Origin: Dyadobacter diqingensis
GTDB taxonomy: Bacteria > Bacteroidota > Bacteroidia > Cytophagales > Spirosomataceae
Length of the DNA: 64,000 bases
Direction: 5' to 3'
Assembly: GCF_024220585.1 (NCBI RefSeq)
Contig: NZ_JAMXKF010000003.1
Location: forward strand, 728,143-792,142
Shown in pieces: positions 28,120 to 35,933 of the stretch. The notes under the pieces were generated by a model. The model was not told the origin of the DNA. It did not search any database and worked only from the letters and a program-made list of their open reading frames with translations. A program made the position numbers and the translations under genes. The first letter of the stretch is position 1. Every line of letters begins with the position of its first letter.

Positions 28120-29124
28120 TTAAGATTTGAGTTGAATATATTCCTCATCACTTATTTGGTTGGTGTAATAAAAATATTTCTGCAACACTAAAAAAGAGAT
28201 AAGATCTTCTAATTTGTCATCCAAAAATTGCTTAACATAAGCATTAGCATTTTTTACAATGCGCTGCGCTTCAATCGGATGATCTATGTAATACTGGAGT
28301 TTTTTACCCAGATCAGAATAATCTTCGTTGATCAGAATAAAATGGAAATCAGGAATTAGCGTGCCTTCCATAAACCAGGTTTCATATTTTGGCTTAGGCA
28401 TCACGGCGATTGAATTGGAGGACATGATCCATTTTAGATTGGTAGCAACATCGTTACCTTCCAAACTAAGTACGAACTTGTATTTTAAATGGTCAATAAT
28501 GGAAATTTTAGGCTTCAGCCAAGCAGGATTTCCGCCTACTTTGTTTACCTGCCCCAGATCACATAATGGGTGATCGAAATAGGTCTCCATAAAACGAACA
28601 CGGTGCGGCTGAGGGGAGTTTGGGGCGTTTATGGAACCACGTCCTATCAACATGTCTTTTTTTTGCGAATATTGATAGGGATCTTTCACGAAGAAAAAAT
28701 GTCTCTTTTTTTCCAGTTTAAGAATCACGGCATTTTCGTTATTGTCTCCAATTGGCCTACTTTTTTGTAGAGTTGGAACATTGGGAATATGAATGACATC
28801 TTTAAACAGGCAATTTGCCTGTAAAGATTTTTTAAAATATCTCGTATGTTCATATGTGTCAAAATAGTACACACTCGAACCTTTAATTTTATTCATTTCT
28901 CCCAATAGTACGGCATTTTCTCCGATCTCTTTTGGGGAACTCAACTTATTATAATAATTCAACCGGCTAGTTAAATAATCAATATCATATTCGTTTTGAG
29001 ATAGGATTTTTCTACGTAGCGATTTTTGAAACAGAATAGAAGGAATAAGCTTTCTTACATAGTTTTTTATGTAGTATGGTAGTTTGTTTCTTTTAATTTC
29101 TAAGACGATTTTGTGAAATATCAT
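28120..29124 (-). CDS. Glycosyltransferase family 90 (CAP10/LPS-type)
   Basis: A 334-aa protein with the GT90/CAP10 pattern in its second half: NPAWLKPKISIIDHLKYKF, LSLEGNDVATNLKWIMSSNS and WFMEGTLIPDFHFILI, which resemble the sugar-nucleotide site of CAP10-like enzymes. Bacterial members decorate lipopolysaccharide or capsule with xylose or glucose. The gene is AT-rich like the rest of 28-32 kb, which points to an acquired surface-glycan patch. No membrane segment or signal peptide is obvious. Confidence 0.85.
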   Translation of the reverse strand: MIFHKIVLEIKRNKLPYYIKNYVRKLIPSILFQKSLRRKILSQNEYDIDYLTSRLNYYNKLSSPKEIGENAVLLGEMNKIKGSSVYYFDTYEHTRYFKKSLQANCLFKDVIHIPNVPTLQKSRPIGDNNENAVILKLEKKRHFFFVKDPYQYSQKKDMLIGRGSINAPNSPQPHRVRFMETYFDHPLCDLGQVNKVGGNPAWLKPKISIIDHLKYKFVLSLEGNDVATNLKWIMSSNSIAVMPKPKYETWFMEGTLIPDFHFILINEDYSDLGKKLQYYIDHPIEAQRIVKNANAYVKQFLDDKLEDLISFLVLQKYFYYTNQISDEEYIQLKS

Positions 29125-29561
29125 ATCAATTTTAATATACTTTTTGCAACATTATGGAGTCTTTCCTAAATCAACAAACCTGTAATAACTATAAGATTCT
29201 GAAAAATAGAAAGGTACTATTTCCTGCACTATATAGTCGTATAAATATTTAAAACACTTGAAACCGGAATGATGAGTGAGTCTCATTGCTTCTAAGCTAT
29301 ACGCATGATGAAGTTGATACTGTGCTAAGAATTTCACAAAATCATCACAAGCAATATAAATTTCAACTAATTTCGCTGTGTTTAAGATATCTGTCGAAGT
29401 GGCAAATATTGATTTTTTTGTAATCTCAAATTTACTAATTTTTAACAATGTTCTGTTTTATATTTAGAACAGTCTGTCATAAAGTTAGTTAATGCTAAAA
29501 CTCGCATTGTTACTATATTTTTTCATTTTACAAAGAACTTACCGTCGCCGAGACAAGACTA
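29125..29561. other. AT-rich divergent intergenic region with one doubtful small open frame
   Basis: This 437-bp gap separates the GT90 and GT4 genes. Apart from a 98-codon frame on the minus strand (listed separately) I see no gene, tRNA or clear promoter. Confidence 0.5.
29152..29448 (-). CDS. Hypothetical 98-aa protein or gene remnant
   Basis: I do not recognise this product. The frame begins with TTG (29448) three codons after a stop. Its composition is rich in Tyr, Phe and Ile, with a segment DDFVKFLAQYQLHHAYSLEA that reads like a real soluble protein. It lies between two glycosyltransferase genes and could be the eroded end of another transferase. It may also be chance in AT-rich DNA. 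Confidence 0.3.
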   Translation of the reverse strand: MLKISKFEITKKSIFATSTDILNTAKLVEIYIACDDFVKFLAQYQLHHAYSLEAMRLTHHSGFKCFKYLYDYIVQEIVPFYFSESYSYYRFVDLGKTP

Positions 29562-30620
29562 ATGTCTAAAAAAATAATTGTTGATTGTGAACGAATGCGG
29601 TATACAAATACCGGTTTGTATCATTTCTGTTTGCAATTGGGCAGAGCATTGCAGCATAGGGCTGACGATAAAAACGAAGAGATCGGATTTTACCTCCCCA
29701 AAACGGAGAAGGGGATATTCGGCAAAGATGCTGACGAAATTCATCAGCACTTTATACATAAACATTTATTCCCAAGGGTTAGTCATGTCAGTCTCTGGCA
29801 TTGTACTTATCAGGGGACAAATTATTATCCGTTTGATAAGCATATCCCTGTTATCCTCACAATTCACGATCTGAATTTCCTGTATGACTTAAATTTACCT
29901 GAAACAAAAAAGAAAAAGTACCTGGCGCGACTTCAGCGCAAAATTGATCATGCGAGTCATATTGTCGCGATATCCAATTATGTGATGGAAGATGTGAGGA
30001 GAAATCTGTCTCTGGCGGGAAAGGCCAGTTCTATTATTTACAATGGGTGTAATGTTAATGACAATGAACCAATTGCAGTGCCGGAAAAGGTTTATGATAA
30101 GCCATTCTTATTCACCATCGGGACTATTACCGAGCATAAGAATTTTCAGGTATTACCACCACTGCTGGCCAATAATGATTTGTTGCTGGTGATTGCCGGT
30201 ATTGAAGGCAAGTCAAATTTCAGACAGGTAATAGAAGAAGTGGCGCGTAAGTGGGGCGTTTTGGACAGGGTTATCTTTACGGGTGCGATCTCGGAAAATG
30301 ACAAAAAATGGCATCTGGAAAATTGCCTGGCATTTTTGTTCCCTTCCACCGCCGAAGGTTTTGGCCTACCTGTGATAGAGGCCATGTATTATGGCAAACC
30401 TGTGATCCTGTCAAAATGTACTTCCCTGCCCGAAATTGGGGGAGATTGTGCCTATTATTTTGAGGATTTTGAGCCTGAAAATATGCAGAAAGTCCTCACA
30501 GCAAGTCTGGAAGATTATAACAAAACCCAACCTGCGGAAAAGATCAAGGCACGTGGCAGATCATTTTCCTGGAAGGAGGCGGCAGACAAGTATCTTGCCT
30601 TATACCGGAGTTTATATTGA
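29562..30620 (+). CDS. Glycosyltransferase family 4 (GT-B)
   Basis: A 352-aa retaining GT-B enzyme. The N-terminal half has LTIHDLNFLYDLNLPE; the C-terminal half has FLFTIGTITEHKNF and the EX7E donor-site motif (FPSTAEGFGLPVIEAMYYGKPV). It transfers a sugar from a nucleotide donor to a growing glycan in the cytoplasm. It belongs to the surface-glycan patch and converges on a GT2 gene 18 bp away. Confidence 0.92.
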   Translation: MSKKIIVDCERMRYTNTGLYHFCLQLGRALQHRADDKNEEIGFYLPKTEKGIFGKDADEIHQHFIHKHLFPRVSHVSLWHCTYQGTNYYPFDKHIPVILTIHDLNFLYDLNLPETKKKKYLARLQRKIDHASHIVAISNYVMEDVRRNLSLAGKASSIIYNGCNVNDNEPIAVPEKVYDKPFLFTIGTITEHKNFQVLPPLLANNDLLLVIAGIEGKSNFRQVIEEVARKWGVLDRVIFTGAISENDKKWHLENCLAFLFPSTAEGFGLPVIEAMYYGKPVILSKCTSLPEIGGDCAYYFEDFEPENMQKVLTASLEDYNKTQPAEKIKARGRSFSWKEAADKYLALYRSLY

Positions 30621-30638
30621 GATAAAACAGATTGGTGT

Positions 30639-31622
30639 TTAAAGCTTAATCACGTGCTGATACTTGATCATCATTTTAATGTTTTCGATCACGTCAAGAA
30701 TACCAATATTGGAATGGTTTTTCTTCATCTGACGGTTGAAAGCACTCTTTTTAATGCGTAACCCTTTCCGGTTGTTCAGAAAATCCCGGTAAGCTTCGAT
30801 TTTGTAAAACTGGCAGGTGAAAAGTCCTACGAACACATCGCAAAGCAGGATCTGTAAATGCCATAAGGCAAGATCTGCTCCCTGGAGATGCAGGTAATGT
30901 ACATAATACCGGTTACGGAAATGGATTCTTTTGATGGCGCGTTTGTGATTATGGTTTTTGGTGCTGGCCATAACTTCGTGGCGGCAAACGGCATTGTGTT
31001 CATAATAACATTTCCAGCCCATTCTCCATGCACGTATCGAAAGCTCCTGATCCTCACCGTAGTACGGATTGAACATTTCGTTAAAACCGTTGATCGTTTT
31101 CAGCTTTTTTGTGTCGAGCAGTGCGTTACATCCTGACAAATAAAATGTTGGTGTAAAAGCGTCCATGTTTTGAAGATGGAACAAATCGGACGATTTTATC
31201 TTCCGCCCCATGATCTTCGGCTCTCTGGCGGCTTCCCTGATCAGGTCGTCATCCATCCCGATGATGCGACCCATGACGCCGAATGTATCTTCCTTTTCAA
31301 AAAATTTATATAACTTTTCAAGGTATCCCGGTTCCAGTGTTACGTCGGTATTCAGCAAAAATATGAGATCCATATTTGCCTGTTTAATACCCAGGTTACA
31401 CGTTTCGGAAAATCCCGAATTGCTTTCTTTTTTTAGAAGTGTGATGGTATCCCCATAATGTTGTTCCAAATATTCCACAGAACCATCTGTTGATGCATCG
31501 TCAATAACAATGATTTCCACCTCTGTTTTAATAGAGGTAAGCACCTGGAAATTATGTTTGAAATACTTTTCAAATAAATGTTTTCCGTTATAATTTGGAA
31601 TGATTACTGAGATGCTTTTCAT
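30639..31622 (-). CDS. Glycosyltransferase family 2
   Basis: A 327-aa GT-A enzyme. The start ISVIIPNYNGKHLFEKYF and EIIVIDDASTDGSVEYL form the nucleotide-sugar site, and LIFLLNTDVTLEPGYL supplies the DXD-like metal motif. GGEDQ-type acceptor region is seen as NPYYGEDQELSIRAWRMGW. Related enzymes are rhamnosyltransferase-like. It closes the glycan patch at 28-32 kb. Confidence 0.93.
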   Translation of the reverse strand: MKSISVIIPNYNGKHLFEKYFKHNFQVLTSIKTEVEIIVIDDASTDGSVEYLEQHYGDTITLLKKESNSGFSETCNLGIKQANMDLIFLLNTDVTLEPGYLEKLYKFFEKEDTFGVMGRIIGMDDDLIREAAREPKIMGRKIKSSDLFHLQNMDAFTPTFYLSGCNALLDTKKLKTINGFNEMFNPYYGEDQELSIRAWRMGWKCYYEHNAVCRHEVMASTKNHNHKRAIKRIHFRNRYYVHYLHLQGADLALWHLQILLCDVFVGLFTCQFYKIEAYRDFLNNRKGLRIKKSAFNRQMKKNHSNIGILDVIENIKMMIKYQHVIKL

Positions 31623-32187
31623 TCAATCGGTTATTTAGTTAAACTAATTTTTAATAACCCAAGCGGACGAACTGCCGTTATTGACGTTCCGCATTGTGGT
31701 TTTTTACTAAAACAGCCTATGGCAGATGATTCTCACGCTGGGATTGAAACGCCTTTTCTACAAGAATCATTGTATCTGAATTAATAAAGCTCATCAATTA
31801 CTTTGAGCCATATCGAATGCAGCCACAGTTCATTACACATAAACCTTTGATCCCCATCTGTTAAGAATTATCGAACTCATAATAATCCATACCAGATTTT
31901 ACAGGAATCTGTTGCAAGTTTTATGCCAATAATGTTAAGACACTGGTTTATTAAAAAGGGTTGGAAGAGGGAAAAATTCTAAAAATTAACTTAGTGTAAA
32001 ACCATATTGATATTCCAGATATGAATTGAACATTTTACAGAATAAGCTAAAAGAAAGTCTTGATTTTCACAATATTAAAAAATAATACATTATACGTAAT
32101 AAAATTTTTTCGTATTGTTCGGAAAGTAATATTTTATACTAAATGATTCCAAAATTTTGTCAGTTTATAGTGTGAAAAGATATTTAT
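31623..32187. other. 565-bp AT-rich gap without a recognisable gene
   Basis: No credible open frame, tRNA or repeat array was seen. The phrase GGGATTGAAAC near 31740 occurs once only. The region could hold the promoter of the GT2 gene, but no TAnnTTTG pair with correct spacing was found. Confidence 0.5.
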
Positions 32188-32763
32188 TTAATCCCGTAAT
32201 TTCCAGGCTACCACATTCCATTCGTCGACATGATCCAGGTGAACATGGATTGTTTCAAATCCGACACGTTCATGTGCGCGCTGCGATCTTTTATTCGAGG
32301 TTGAAATTTCTGTAACGCAAAGGTCATATTGCGGACTGTACAAGGTTTTATGTGTCTGATATAGTTTGTCAAACACACCCTGGCCGCGAAAAGGTTCACC
32401 AACGCATATTTGTCCCATCACGTAATATTTATATTGCCCGATCAGCTTGCCGTTCCACGGGATATTATCACAGATCTCAAACATGGGTTGAAGATCCGGG
32501 ATCAGCTCGCCCATGGCAGGTAACATGGCCAGGGCAAAACCAACAACGTTCCCGTCCACAGTGGCAATGATCTGTGGCGTCGTATCACGCATCAATTCCA
32601 GTTGCTCCTTTGTGTGACAAACGGTCAGGAAACCTTGTTGCTCTTTGGTGTCCTGAGAAATATTGGTCTTAAGGTTAAGTTGTTGCAGAGCTAAAATCTG
32701 TTCAATATCCCGATCAGTTTTAGCATATGAAAATTCTATTTGAAAAGTGTTATTGTTATTCAT
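32188..32763 (-). CDS. GNAT-family N-acetyltransferase
   Basis: A 191-aa protein. The acetyl-CoA loop appears as QICVGEPFRGQGVFDKLY (V-x-P-x-x-R-G-x-G pattern), followed by ISTSNKRSQRAHERVGFE, the usual end of the GNAT fold. The acceptor is unknown. It is followed upstream by corA in the same orientation with a 39-bp gap, so the two may be cotranscribed. Confidence 0.9.
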   Translation of the reverse strand: MNNNNTFQIEFSYAKTDRDIEQILALQQLNLKTNISQDTKEQQGFLTVCHTKEQLELMRDTTPQIIATVDGNVVGFALAMLPAMGELIPDLQPMFEICDNIPWNGKLIGQYKYYVMGQICVGEPFRGQGVFDKLYQTHKTLYSPQYDLCVTEISTSNKRSQRAHERVGFETIHVHLDHVDEWNVVAWKLRD

Positions 32764-32802
32764 GCCTGCTTTTTTAACTTCAATTTGTTCATTCCGACGG
32801 AT

Positions 32803-33747
32803 CTAAATCCATCGCTTTCTTCTGAAAAACCATAAAACGACAAGCGAAGATAACACCATCAGGAGCAGTGATACCCAGAAACCCCAGGGCTCTTCCGTCG
32901 AAGGAATGTGGCTGTAATTCATCCCGAAAATACCTGCAATCAATGTCGGAGGCATAAAGATGATGGTTACAACCGTGAATATCTTGATCACCTGACTTTG
33001 TTCAAGGTTGATCAAACCCATAAAGGTATTCTGTAAATATTCCAGCCGCTCGAAGTTGAACGTGGTATATTCCAGCAGTGAGTTTATATCTTTTAAGATG
33101 ATCCGTAAATGTTCTTTACGATCTTCCGGGAAATACTGGCTGCGTAAAATACCCGAAAGTACACGTTGCTTATCAATACTGGTTTCCCGAAGCATCATGG
33201 TGGTTTCCTGCAGGGCACTGATCCGGAGCAAGACTTCCTGCCGGGCTTTCTGCTCATGCGCCAGGTCTTTACTGATCACCGAAATGTCACGTGAAATAGC
33301 TTCCAGGGAGTCAGCGTCTGCCTCGATTCTTGTTTCAAGAAGCATTAGCATAAAATCGACCCCGGTTTGAAAAGTATCCGGACTTACCTTCATTTTCTTT
33401 ACCGTGTCGGCGAAAGTTTTTGAGTCGCCGCGACGGTAAGTAAAAAGAATATTTTTGTGTAAAATAAATGAAACAGGATAGGTTTTATAACCATCCCGGT
33501 CAATACTTAAAAAGTTGGAGTTGGCGTTTATCGTTTCATTCTGCTCGAAAAAACGCGAACTGCTTTCAATTTCTACGATTTCCTGAGGCGTCTGAAAACT
33601 GATATCACATTTATTTTCAACCCATTCTTCTTCTTCTGCCGAAGGGGATTGCAGATCAACCCAGACCAGGTTTTCCACCTTGCCCAGCTCGCGGATATCA
33701 TTCTCGCGCTTGATTGATCGTCCTTCTTTATAAAATATTCTAACCAT
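32803..33747 (-). CDS. corA: CorA-type magnesium/cobalt transporter
   Basis: A 314-aa protein with a long helical cytoplasmic domain and two C-terminal membrane helices. The signature GMN is at 275-277 (GIFGMNYSH), after the first helix, and the protein ends in basic FFRRKRW. It forms a pentameric channel for Mg2+ in the inner membrane. Confidence 0.95.
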   Translation of the reverse strand: MVRIFYKEGRSIKRENDIRELGKVENLVWVDLQSPSAEEEEWVENKCDISFQTPQEIVEIESSSRFFEQNETINANSNFLSIDRDGYKTYPVSFILHKNILFTYRRGDSKTFADTVKKMKVSPDTFQTGVDFMLMLLETRIEADADSLEAISRDISVISKDLAHEQKARQEVLLRISALQETTMMLRETSIDKQRVLSGILRSQYFPEDRKEHLRIILKDINSLLEYTTFNFERLEYLQNTFMGLINLEQSQVIKIFTVVTIIFMPPTLIAGIFGMNYSHIPSTEEPWGFWVSLLLMVLSSLVVLWFFRRKRWI

Positions 33748-33754
33748 TAGTCTA

Positions 33755-33858
33755 GTTCAAAATTGAAAGTTGAGCGTTGAGAGTGGCCGCACGGGTGAAA
33801 GTGATCATAAGTAAGCCAGGCTACTCTCAACTTTCCACTCTCCACTTTCAACTTTTCT
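33755..33858. repeat. Imperfect inverted repeat between corA and the MFS gene
   Basis: GAAAGTTGAGCGTTGAGAGTGG on one side is an imperfect inverted copy of the CTCTCAACTTTCCACTCTCCAC segment on the other, with about 45 bases between. Low-complexity elements made of AGTTGAGAGTGG words recur between genes of many Bacteroidota genomes; only this copy is in the window. Confidence 0.6.
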
Positions 33859-33878
33859 CCAAGATAGTTGTAATTTTG
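33846..33878 (+). promoter_or_regulatory. Bacteroidota-type promoter of the MFS gene
   Basis: TTTC at 33846-33849, a 21-base spacer and TAATTTTG at 33871-33878 fit the phylum consensus with one mismatch. The ATG at 33883 lies only 4 bases downstream, so the transcript would begin at or next to the start codon. Confidence 0.6.
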
Positions 33879-33882
33879 TGGG

Positions 33883-35070
33883 ATGCAAAATACGGCTTCT
33901 CCCGGAATATTTACACTGCAATTTTGGTTGCTGGGTATGAGTTCCTTCTTATTCTCTTCCAGTTTTAATATGCTTATCCCCGAGCTGCCCGGTTATTTGT
34001 CAGCAATGGGTGGTGCCGAATATAAAGGATTTATCATCGGACTCTTCACTTTAACGGCAGGCATATCCAGGCCTTTCAGCGGGCGTTTGACAGACCGTGT
34101 GGGGCGTGTCCCGGTAATGGCTTTCGGCTCTTTGGTATGTTTTCTGTGCGGATTTCTCTATCCGATCTTCACAACGGTAATGCCGTTTTTGTTATTAAGA
34201 TTGGTCCATGGATTTTCAACAGGCTTTAAACCAACGGGAACAGCGGCCTATATCGCAGACATTATTCCGGCCAACCGCAGGGGCGAAGCTTTGGGGATTC
34301 ATGGTATGTGCATGGGTGTTGGTTCTGCCTTTGGGCCTGCTATTGGCAGTATGATCAGCCAGGCATTTTCGATGAATGCGTTGTTTTATACTTCGTCATT
34401 TTTTGCGTTGCTGTCAATTGTCATCCTTTTCAATATGAAGGAAACGCTCGTGGAAAAAGAGAGGCTTTCAGCTAATGCGTTCAAAATTACGTGGCGGGAT
34501 ATTTTCGAGCCTGATGTTTTCAGTCCGGCTTTTGTTACATTTCTGGCTTATTTTAGTTTTGGTGCGATCGCGACCCTGACTCCCGATTTCAGCGGTTATC
34601 TTGGTATCTCAAACAGAGGGATGTATTTTATGGTGTTCACTTTGTTCTCCATACTGATCCGTTTTGTAGCAGGGAAAATCTCGGACAGAAAGGGGAGGAT
34701 CCCGGTTACGATAGCGGGTTGCAGCATTCTAATTCTTTCGATGTTCATCACCGGTTATGCCGATTCCGTTACCTCTTTCCTTACCGGCGCGGCCTTTTTC
34801 GGGGTTTCGATGGGAATATTATCGCCAGTGCTTTCCGCATGGACTGTGGATTTAAGCAGTGATCATAATCGTGGAAGAGCCATTGCAACCATGTATATTT
34901 CTCTGGAAGCGGGAATAGGGTTGGGGGCATTTCTTTCTGCTGCACTTTTTGCCAATAAAAGAGAAAACCTTCCCGTCGTGTTTTTATATATGGCCGCGTT
35001 TGCCGCTGGCGCTTTAATTTATTCGATTCTTTTATACAGACATAAAAAAAGAGCCAGCCGTGTTATTTGA
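33883..35070 (+). CDS. Major facilitator superfamily transporter
   Basis: A 395-aa protein with about 12 membrane helices. The loop 2-3 signature reads GRLTDRVGRVPV and the repeated one in the second half reads GKISDRKGRIPV, both MFS hallmarks. It probably exports a small molecule or drug; the substrate is unknown. If transcription starts at the TAATTTTG promoter the message is leaderless; an internal ATG at 33937 is the alternative start. Its end overlaps the next gene by 11 bases. Confidence 0.93.
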   Translation: MQNTASPGIFTLQFWLLGMSSFLFSSSFNMLIPELPGYLSAMGGAEYKGFIIGLFTLTAGISRPFSGRLTDRVGRVPVMAFGSLVCFLCGFLYPIFTTVMPFLLLRLVHGFSTGFKPTGTAAYIADIIPANRRGEALGIHGMCMGVGSAFGPAIGSMISQAFSMNALFYTSSFFALLSIVILFNMKETLVEKERLSANAFKITWRDIFEPDVFSPAFVTFLAYFSFGAIATLTPDFSGYLGISNRGMYFMVFTLFSILIRFVAGKISDRKGRIPVTIAGCSILILSMFITGYADSVTSFLTGAAFFGVSMGILSPVLSAWTVDLSSDHNRGRAIATMYISLEAGIGLGAFLSAALFANKRENLPVVFLYMAAFAAGALIYSILLYRHKKRASRVI

Positions 35071-35665
35071 GGATACTTACCGTACCGTTGCAGAACCCGT
35101 TGAGGGGTTTTTTAAAGATAAAGGGAGTAAATTTATTTCTTTCGTCTTTCCCGTCTCGTCAGAAAATGAGGCTAAGGCACACTTGCTGGAATTGCGGGAA
35201 ATACATCCCAGAGCCAATCATCATGTATATGCGTACCGGCTGGGTATGGATCGGATGCAATATCGGTTAAGTGATGATGGCGAACCATCAGGTTCTTCCG
35301 GCCGGCCGATTCTCAACACACTTTATTCCAAAGAGATCACCAATGTGCTGGTTATCGTTGTACGTTATTTTGGAGGAACATTGTTGGGAATTCCCGGCTT
35401 GATTAACGCGTACAGATCTGCAACCGAAGATGCGCTGGAAAATGCCGAGATTGTTGTGAAACACCTTTTCAGCTTGTATAAGCTCAGCTTTTCTTATGTT
35501 CAAATGAACGATGTCATGCGGATCGTGAAAGAATTGGAGTTGCCGGTCAGTGAACAGCTTTTCGAAATGGAGTGCTCTCTGATTGTGGAAGTAAGGACCA
35601 CCTTACTCGAACGATTTATGACACGCGTTGAAAAAGTGGAGGAACTGAAAGTTGAACTGGTTTAA
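35060..35665 (+). CDS. YigZ/IMPACT family protein
   Basis: A 201-aa protein starting with GTG at 35060, inside the end of the MFS gene (11-base overlap). The IMPACT signature is present: HHVYAYRLG, SDDGEPSGSSGRPIL and VIVVRYFGGTLLGIPGLINAYRSA. The C-terminal part matches the DUF1949-type domain. Bacterial members are of uncertain function; the eukaryotic relative binds the translation regulator GCN1. Overlap with the transporter suggests coupled translation. Confidence 0.93.
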   Translation: MLFEDTYRTVAEPVEGFFKDKGSKFISFVFPVSSENEAKAHLLELREIHPRANHHVYAYRLGMDRMQYRLSDDGEPSGSSGRPILNTLYSKEITNVLVIVVRYFGGTLLGIPGLINAYRSATEDALENAEIVVKHLFSLYKLSFSYVQMNDVMRIVKELELPVSEQLFEMECSLIVEVRTTLLERFMTRVEKVEELKVELV

Positions 35666-35826
35666 CCGTTATCTTTCAGGAATTTGATGAAATCATCCTC
35701 ATAATCTTTTACCGCTTTCAATAATTCATCCAGTTCTTTCTTCTCGGGAGTGCCTGCTTTTGCTCCATAAATTTCATCAATTCTTTCAGAAGCTTTTTCG
35801 TAGTCACTTTCGTTTTTTAATACCAT
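35662..35826 (-). CDS. Small 54-aa acidic protein resembling the N-terminal region of HigA-type antitoxins
   Basis: A 54-aa frame starting with ATG at 35826 (MVLKNESDYEKASERIDEI) and stopping at 35662, overlapping the yigZ stop by 3 bases. The pattern ALxRIDEIYGAKxGTPExxELDxLLxxVxxYE is shared with the N-terminal region of HigA/YgjM antitoxins, here EIYGAKAGTPEKKELDELL. The helix-turn-helix half of HigA is absent. It could be a stand-alone domain or a remnant. The likeness is from memory, not from a search. Confidence 0.7.
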   Translation of the reverse strand: MVLKNESDYEKASERIDEIYGAKAGTPEKKELDELLKAVKDYEDDFIKFLKDNG

Positions 35827-35878
35827 GTCTGATTCTTTTCTAATATTTTACAAATATAATTTTATTGGTAACAAAGAC

Positions 35879-35902
35879 AAAAAGCCGGCCCGAAGGCCGG
35901 CT
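35879..35902 (-). terminator. Terminator of the second SusC/SusD pair
   Basis: The arms AGCCGGCC (35883-35890) and GGCCGGCT (35895-35902) close on a CGAA loop. On the minus strand the stem is followed by five T, just beyond the susD stop. Confidence 0.85.
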
Positions 35903-35933
35903 CTTGGATTCAGTTTAGGTAATAAATCTTCAA

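Noticed and set aside
31725..31755. GGGATTGAAAC text resembling the end of a CRISPR repeat
   Set aside because: It occurs once, with no spaced copies and no cas genes in the window.
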